Assembly: GCA_017991025.1 (NCBI GenBank)
Contig: JAGNMT010000090.1
Span: 1-9,819, forward strand
DNA: 9,819 nt
Reading direction: 5' to 3'
Source of the DNA: Verrucomicrobiales bacterium
GTDB lineage: Bacteria; Verrucomicrobiota; Verrucomicrobiia; Verrucomicrobiales; DEV007
The translations under genes were made by a program, and so were the position numbers. The notes below the pieces were generated by a model. That model was not told the DNA's origin. It saw nothing but the letters and a program-made list of their open reading frames with translations, and searched no databases. Shown piece after piece: positions 5,659 through 9,819 of this stretch; positions within the stretch are counted from its first letter, which is position 1; the number at the start of each line of letters is the position of its first letter.

Positions 5659-6996
5659 ATGAAAAAGCAGACCGTTCTCATCACTCTGCTGCTGCTTGCG
5701 GTGTCTCTGAAACCGGCTCACACGGAAACGGAAAACTGGCCACAGTACCGCGGGGCAAACTCCGACGGCCTTGGCGAAGGGGCGACCTTGCCGACGACGT
5801 GGAGCGCCACCGAAAACGTCGTCTGGAAAACAAAAGTTCCCGGCTGGGGCTGGTCGTCTCCTATCATTTGGGGCGATAGAGTCTTCCTGACTTCTGCGGT
5901 GGGAAAAACAGAACTGCCGACACCTCAAATCGGCGGCTATCCCGGAGGTCACATTGGCGCGGAAGAGGAGCATCGTTGGATGCTCTACTGTCTCGATTTT
6001 AAAACCGGGGATATTCTCTGGGAATTCGAAGCGCACAAAGGCATCCCGCCACAGATGCGGCACCCGCGCAATTCCTTTGCATCGGAGACCCCCGTCACCG
6101 ATGGCGAGCGCGTCTATGCCTACTTCGCCAACATCGGCCTATTCTGCTGCGATTTGAACGGCAAAAAACTCTGGGAGCGCCGCTGGCCGAGCTATCCGAT
6201 GCGGGACGGATGGAACACCGGCACTTCGCCCGTCATCCATGGTGACCGGATTTTTATCCAGAACGACAACGATCAGGAATCCTTCCTCGAAACCCTCGAC
6301 AAGCGTACCGGCGAGACCCTCTGGCGGATCCCCCGCGAGGAAAAAAGCACCTGGTCCACCCCCTATGTCTGGGAGACCGGGATAAGAAATGAACTGGTCA
6401 CGATAGGCTCGAATCGTATCCGCTCCTACGCGCCGAAAGACGGCTCGCTCCTTTGGGAATTGCAGGGCACTTCCGGTCTCGTCAGTCTCATGCCTGTCGC
6501 AAAGGACGGGCTGCTCTATGTGGGGGCCGGTTATCACTACGGCCCGCTCTACGCGATTCGTCCCGGTGCAAGTGGTGACCTCACGCTGAAACCGGATGAA
6601 ACAAGCAATCAGTTCATTGCCTGGTCACAGCGGCGGGGCTCCAGCATTCATCCTTGCTATCTCATCAGCGGAGAGCGGCTTTTTGTCTGCTACGATTCGG
6701 GCCTGATGGCCTGCTTTCACGCAAAATCAGGAGCGGAGATCATTCCGAAACAACGGCTCAATACCCGGGGAGGTCGATTTTACGCCTCTCCGTGGGCCTA
6801 CAAAGGAAAGGTTTTTATGCTGAATGAAAACGGCGACACCTGGGTCATCGAGGACGGACCGCAGTATAAACTAATCGGAAAAAACTCCCTTGGCGACGTC
6901 GCGTGGGCGACTCCGGCGATCGCTCGCGGCAGTCTGTTTATCCGCACCTACGCCTGGCTCTTTCGCTTCCAGGAAGGGACCAGGAACTCGAACTGA
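5659..6996 (+). CDS. Secreted PQQ-like beta-propeller repeat protein (BamB/quinoprotein-like fold)
   Basis: A 445-residue protein. The signal peptide is about residues 1-22 (MKK, then TVLITLLLLAVSL, ending PAHT). The mature start NWPQYRGANSDG is the usual opening of this PVC family. Blade motifs of the form xxxTGxxLW recur: FKTGDILWEFE (about 114-124), LNGKKLWERRW (about 165-175), KRTGETLWRIP (about 214-224) and PKDGSLLWELQG (about 259-270), followed by more degenerate blades to the C-terminus. This predicts a seven- or eight-bladed propeller. Known of the fold: it includes PQQ-dependent alcohol dehydrogenases and the non-enzymatic BamB. I do not see the adjacent-Cys plus heme arrangement of a true quinoprotein dehydrogenase, so an enzymatic role is unproven. 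It is followed 13 bp later by a small secreted protein gene on the same strand, likely one operon. Confidence 0.93.
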   Translation: MKKQTVLITLLLLAVSLKPAHTETENWPQYRGANSDGLGEGATLPTTWSATENVVWKTKVPGWGWSSPIIWGDRVFLTSAVGKTELPTPQIGGYPGGHIGAEEEHRWMLYCLDFKTGDILWEFEAHKGIPPQMRHPRNSFASETPVTDGERVYAYFANIGLFCCDLNGKKLWERRWPSYPMRDGWNTGTSPVIHGDRIFIQNDNDQESFLETLDKRTGETLWRIPREEKSTWSTPYVWETGIRNELVTIGSNRIRSYAPKDGSLLWELQGTSGLVSLMPVAKDGLLYVGAGYHYGPLYAIRPGASGDLTLKPDETSNQFIAWSQRRGSSIHPCYLISGERLFVCYDSGLMACFHAKSGAEIIPKQRLNTRGGRFYASPWAYKGKVFMLNENGDTWVIEDGPQYKLIGKNSLGDVAWATPAIARGSLFIRTYAWLFRFQEGTRNSN

Positions 6997-7009
6997 AGGC
7001 ATGACTCAA

Positions 7010-7591
7010 ATGAATATCCGATTTCTCTCTATCATCCTAACATTCACCCCCTTAATCGTCTGCGCGGACGATCTCACTGCGGCTCGCGAATCAGTTCGCG
7101 GAGATACCGGTAAATGGAACGACACACCCCTCCTGCAGCAGGTGCCGCCGCTCAAAACGAAACCCAATGGTCTCAATCTCGACAACTGGGCCGATCAGCT
7201 CACTGAGTCAACCGTCACCTCGACACCCGCCGATGAAAACTGGCTCCTCTTCCGTACCCGTCAACTCGACGACAACGACCGTGTCCGGGTGAAGAAAATC
7301 GAGCGGCACGGCCATGAGTTCACGATCCTGATGAGCGAAGCGATCTGGCAGGGTTACTACGGCAAGACGTTTACCTACTACGAAGTCCTCGCCGTAAATC
7401 TCGGAAAGCTGCCAGCCGGCGACTACACGGCAAAGTGGGTCGTCGAACCGCTCGAATTCAAACTGTTCGACGGAGATGGCAAGCCGCAGAGCCGCGACGG
7501 GAAGCCACAGAACAGGCCGAAGGATGAAACGGCGGGCAAAGGCAAAGCGGTTGAACTGACACTCGCTTTTTCGGTCAAAGAAATACCGTAG
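7010..7591 (+). CDS. Small secreted protein of unknown function
   Basis: I do not recognise a named family. The product from ATG 7010 is 193 residues: signal peptide MNIRFLSIILTFTPLIVCA (1-19), then a mature domain beginning DDLTAARESVRG. Strong beta-type segments are RVRVKKIERHGHEFTILMS, KTFTYYEVLAVNLGKL and DYTAKWVVEPLEFKLF, suggesting one beta-sandwich. Near the C-terminus, DGKPQSR-DGKPQNR (156-169) is a tandem heptapeptide duplication in a charged loop before a final beta strand (AVELTLAFSV). GAAGG at 6995-6999 sits only one base before ATG 7001 but ten bases before ATG 7010, which favours 7010; a start at 7001 adds three residues. An in-frame extension to 6890 would overlap the propeller gene and hide the signal peptide, so I reject it. 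Spacing to the propeller gene suggests co-translation and a shared job. Confidence 0.8.
   Translation: MNIRFLSIILTFTPLIVCADDLTAARESVRGDTGKWNDTPLLQQVPPLKTKPNGLNLDNWADQLTESTVTSTPADENWLLFRTRQLDDNDRVRVKKIERHGHEFTILMSEAIWQGYYGKTFTYYEVLAVNLGKLPAGDYTAKWVVEPLEFKLFDGDGKPQSRDGKPQNRPKDETAGKGKAVELTLAFSVKEIP
7475..7516 (+). repeat. Tandem 21-bp coding duplication (DGKPQSR / DGKPQNR)
   Basis: Two adjacent 21-base units encode near-identical heptapeptides, with about 15 of 21 bases identical; most differences are at third positions. The repeat adds a charged, flexible loop to the unknown secreted protein. Synonymous divergence suggests it is not a very recent duplication. Confidence 0.6.
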
Positions 7592-7610
7592 TGGTGACCT
7601 CCAAACAGGG

Positions 7611-7638
7611 TTCAATGCCCCACCCGACCGTATACAAT
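7611..7638 (+). promoter_or_regulatory. Possible promoter upstream of the cytochrome gene
   Basis: TTCAAT (7611-7616), a 16-bp spacer and TACAAT (7633-7638) make a candidate sigma-70-type promoter; the -10 matches five of six positions but the -35 is weak. Transcription would start near 7645 and produce a leader of about 110 bases including the strong Shine-Dalgarno at 7665. The alternative is read-through from the 5659-7591 operon, as no terminator is visible in between. Confidence 0.28.
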
Positions 7639-7664
7639 CGCCCTTCCGGCCACGATCACGCTAC

Positions 7665-7671
7665 AAGGAGG
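7665..7671 (+). promoter_or_regulatory. Strong Shine-Dalgarno sequence not matched to an annotated gene
   Basis: AAGGAGG is a seven-base match to the anti-Shine-Dalgarno of 16S rRNA and is the best one I noticed ahead of any plausible start here. It lies 82 bases before ATG 7754, too far to serve it. It is eight bases before GTG 7680, an ideal distance, and so points to a short leader ORF. Confidence 0.5.
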
Positions 7672-7679
7672 CGCTTTTT

Positions 7680-7757
7680 GTGCGTAATAAAGATGCGTCC
7701 TTAAGACGTTTACCTATGTGGGGTGATCCACCCCTCCTGACCGAAAACTCCCCATGA
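7680..7757 (+). CDS. Possible 25-residue leader peptide, stop overlapping the cytochrome gene start
   Basis: From GTG 7680 the frame reads MRNKDASLRRLPMWGD and ends LLTENSP, with TGA at 7755-7757. The stop overlaps the ATG of the next gene (7754-7756) as ATGA, the classic arrangement for translational coupling. AAGGAGG lies eight bases before the GTG, while the cytochrome ATG has no Shine-Dalgarno of its own. A small hairpin, GGGGT-GATCC-ACCCC (7720-7734), lies inside the ORF. The peptide has no recognisable family and no run of one regulatory amino acid, so amino-acid attenuation is not indicated. A competing 29-codon ORF (ATG 7615 to TAA 7704) overlaps in another frame. This could be chance; conservation of frame is the deciding test. 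Confidence 0.35.
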   Translation: MRNKDASLRRLPMWGDPPLLTENSP

Positions 7758-9819
7758 TCCGGAAAATCCTCCTTCTTCTCCTCACGACGACCTTCGCCGT
7801 TACCTCGCTGCTAAAGGCCGCCGATGCTCCTCTGTCATTTAATCGTGATGTCAGGCCCATCATCGCGGATGCCTGCTTCCATTGCCACGGTCCGGACTCC
7901 GGCACGCGCAAGGCCGACCTGCGGCTCGACACGAAAAAGAGTTTCTTCGGAGGAGACGGGGTCGATCCCGTGGTCATTCCCGGCAAGCCTGATGAGAGCC
8001 CTCTCTATGATCGTCTCATCACCAAAGATCCCGACGACATCATGCCGCCTCCGGATGCCCACAAGGATCTCAAGCCGGAGCAGATCGCGATCATCCGCCG
8101 CTGGATCACCGACGGGGCAGCATGGCAGCCGCACTGGAGTTTTGTGAAGCCGGAGAAACCCGCGCTTCCGGAAGTCTCCAAAAAGGACTGGGTCGTCAAT
8201 CCCATCGACCAGTTCATCCTCGCTGGGCTCGACAAAGCCGGACTCACTCCCGCCCCCGAAGCCGACCGCCACGCCCTCGCCCGCCGAGTCGCCCTCGACC
8301 TGACCGGATTGCCTCCGACCCCGCAGGAAGTCGAAGCCTTTGTCGCGGATACGGATCCTACGGCTTACGAAAAACTGATCGACGGCTACCTGAAATCCGA
8401 GCGATGGGGGGAACACCGCGGCCGCTACTGGCTCGACGCGGCCCGCTATGCGGACACACACGGCATCCACTTCGACAACTACCGCGAAATGTGGCTCTAC
8501 CGCGACTGGGTCATCGCGGCTTTCAACCGAAACCAGCCTTTTGACCAGTTCACCGTCGAGCAAATCGGGGGCGATCTTTTGCCGAACCCGACCGAGAGCC
8601 AGCTCATCGCGACTGGCTTCCAGCGCTGCAACATGACAACGAACGAAGGCGGCACGATCGATGAGGAGAACCTCGCCCTCTATGCCACGGACCGGGTCCA
8701 GACGCTCGGTTGGGTCTACCTGGGTCTCACCATCAACTGTTCCCAGTGTCACGATCACAAATTCGATCCGATCACCATGAAGGACCATTATTCGCTTGCC
8801 GCATTTTTCCGCAACACCACGCAGGCGGCCAAAGACGGAAACGTGAAGGACAGCGGTCCCGTCCTCGTCGTACCGACCGCTCAGGATCGTCCGCGCTGGA
8901 CTGCTCTTCCCGCCGAGATCGCTGCCGCTTCCGGAAAACGTCAGGAACGCCGCAATGCCGCCCGTCCCGAGTTCGACGCCTGGCTTGCCAAAGCCACCCC
9001 GGAGGGTCTGGAGGAAGATCTTCCCCGCGATGGCCTCACGTCCCACCTTCCCCTCACCGAAGGCAAGGGCAACGTTCTCGCGGCCCGACTCCCCGCCGGT
9101 GCAAACGCCAAAGTGACGGGCAATCTCACCTGGGCTGCCGGCGGTAAATTCGGCGCGGCCCCCGTTCTGAAAAACGAGTCCCCCATCGACCTCGGCGACC
9201 TCGGAGATTTTGCCCGTGACAAACCCTTCACACTCGCGCTCTGGCTGCGCTCACCCAAAGATGGTCTCAACGGTTCCATCATCGCACGCATGGATGATAA
9301 AGCCGCGCACCGGGGATGGGATCTCCTGCAGGAAAACCGCAACCTCGCCTTTCACCTCATCGACAAATGGCCCGACAATGCCCTAAAAGTGAGCACGACC
9401 AAACCCGCGCTCACTCCCGGCAAATGGCAGCATGTCACGGTGACATACAACGGGAGCGGAAAACCGGGAGGACTCAAGCTCTATCTCAACGGTGTCGATA
9501 CTCCGATCAAAGCCAGCGTCGACAAGCTCAAGCCCGACGCGGTCATCCATGCCGCGACTCCCCTCCGCCTCGGCCGGCGCAGTGACAGCATGTTTTACGA
9601 AGACGGTCAGGTTCAGGACGTGCGGATCTTCAATCGTCTCCTTTCCCTTCAGGAAGCTGATCGCCTTTACCAGTTCCCCGATCTGAACAATGCCCTCACT
9701 GCCGGGCAAAAGCGCAAACCTGAACAGATCGAAACGCTGTTTAAGAACTACCTCGCGTCCCGCGACAAGGCCTGGCAGGACCTCAATCTTGCCGTCGTGA
9801 AACTCGAAGGCGAGCGCGA
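7754..9819 (+). CDS. Planctomycete-type cytochrome c / DUF1549 protein with LamG domain (3' truncated by window)
   Basis: The frame is open from ATG 7754 to the window edge (688 full codons). ATG 7754 is the only start, since TGA 7724-7726 closes the frame upstream and no start codon lies between. A signal peptide covers about 1-23 (MIRKILLLLLTTTF, ending LKAADA). A PSCyt1-type heme domain has CFHCH at 41-45 with the typical FNRDVRPIIADACFHCHGPD context and a later IMPPP that could supply the distal Met. DUF1549 (PSCyt2) runs from about 148 to 360: NPIDQFILAGL, RRVALDLTGLPPTP, RWGEHRGRYWLDAARYADTH, and a second CxxCH (CSQCH, 329-333) in NCSQCHDHKFDPITMKDHYS. About 425-638 is a LamG/concanavalin-like domain (PFTLALWLRSP; GKWQHVTVTYNG; LKLYLNGVD; DVRIFNRLLS). 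The partner DUF1553 (PSD1) domain should follow outside the window. I infer an exported diheme protein, perhaps sugar-related; its substrate is unknown. Confidence 0.95.
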   Translation, partial: MIRKILLLLLTTTFAVTSLLKAADAPLSFNRDVRPIIADACFHCHGPDSGTRKADLRLDTKKSFFGGDGVDPVVIPGKPDESPLYDRLITKDPDDIMPPPDAHKDLKPEQIAIIRRWITDGAAWQPHWSFVKPEKPALPEVSKKDWVVNPIDQFILAGLDKAGLTPAPEADRHALARRVALDLTGLPPTPQEVEAFVADTDPTAYEKLIDGYLKSERWGEHRGRYWLDAARYADTHGIHFDNYREMWLYRDWVIAAFNRNQPFDQFTVEQIGGDLLPNPTESQLIATGFQRCNMTTNEGGTIDEENLALYATDRVQTLGWVYLGLTINCSQCHDHKFDPITMKDHYSLAAFFRNTTQAAKDGNVKDSGPVLVVPTAQDRPRWTALPAEIAAASGKRQERRNAARPEFDAWLAKATPEGLEEDLPRDGLTSHLPLTEGKGNVLAARLPAGANAKVTGNLTWAAGGKFGAAPVLKNESPIDLGDLGDFARDKPFTLALWLRSPKDGLNGSIIARMDDKAAHRGWDLLQENRNLAFHLIDKWPDNALKVSTTKPALTPGKWQHVTVTYNGSGKPGGLKLYLNGVDTPIKASVDKLKPDAVIHAATPLRLGRRSDSMFYEDGQVQDVRIFNRLLSLQEADRLYQFPDLNNALTAGQKRKPEQIETLFKNYLASRDKAWQDLNLAVVKLEGER

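Noticed and set aside
6890..7009. N-terminal extension of the small secreted protein to an ATG at 6890
   Set aside because: It would overlap the propeller gene by over 100 bases and bury a good signal peptide; an ATG at 7010 with GAAGG ten bases upstream explains the data better.
594..7753. tRNA, rRNA, CRISPR array or integrase/attachment site in the gaps
   Set aside because: I looked through the intergenic stretches and saw no cloverleaf, no regularly spaced direct repeats and no recombinase gene.
7835..9046. 403-residue open frame on the minus strand
   Set aside because: It lies wholly inside the well-supported cytochrome/DUF1549 gene, has no recognisable family, and its composition is what GC-rich antisense frames give.

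Overview
The window looks like ordinary chromosome of a GC-rich member of the PVC group, most likely a Verrucomicrobiota relative and possibly a planctomycete. The evidence is family content: a DUF1080 / sorbosone-dehydrogenase-like / 'Pirellula-Verrucomicrobium type' heme protein, a planctomycete-type cytochrome (PSCyt1-DUF1549) protein with a LamG domain, and a secreted PQQ-like propeller. All three are typical of this group. Most starts lack a good Shine-Dalgarno sequence. The taxonomic call is inferred from families, not from a marker gene.

Layout, left to right. (1) 1-593 (+): 3' part of an AlkC-like DNA alkylation repair gene with a C-terminal Ig-like domain. (2) 594-1192: about 600 bp without an intact gene. 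It holds a decayed minus-strand VapC/PIN toxin remnant (620-841), four small hairpins (857-992) and a GC-rich 77-bp palindromic repeat (1004-1080). (3) 1193-4639 (+): a secreted 1148-residue protein joining DUF1080, a Lys/Pro-rich linker, a sorbosone-dehydrogenase-like propeller, HEAT-like helices and a c-type heme domain. (4) 4661-4753: a second, diverged copy of the palindromic repeat, between convergent genes. (5) 4759-5577 (-): a membrane-anchored YdcF/SanA/ElyC (DUF218) protein. (6) An 81-bp AT-rich divergent promoter region. (7) 5659-6996 (+) a secreted PQQ-like beta-propeller protein and 7010-7591 (+) a small secreted protein of unknown function, almost touching and probably one operon. 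(8) 7592-7753: a leader region holding the best Shine-Dalgarno sequence of the window and a possible 25-codon ORF whose stop overlaps the next start. (9) 7754 to the window end (+): a planctomycete-type cytochrome c / DUF1549 / LamG protein, cut by the window edge.

Four consecutive plus-strand products (two heme c proteins, one PQQ-like propeller, one unknown) carry export signals. This suggests a periplasmic programme of carbohydrate binding or oxidation with electron transfer through c-type hemes. The substrate cannot be read from the sequence. The YdcF-like protein fits envelope metabolism. AlkC and the toxin remnant look unrelated to this.

I do not see a clear new defence or mobile system. 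The best leads are the multi-domain redox fusion, the two-copy palindromic repeat, the possible translationally coupled leader ORF before the cytochrome gene, the unknown secreted protein paired with the propeller, and two genes whose -10-like boxes sit so close to the start codon that leaderless transcripts are possible.
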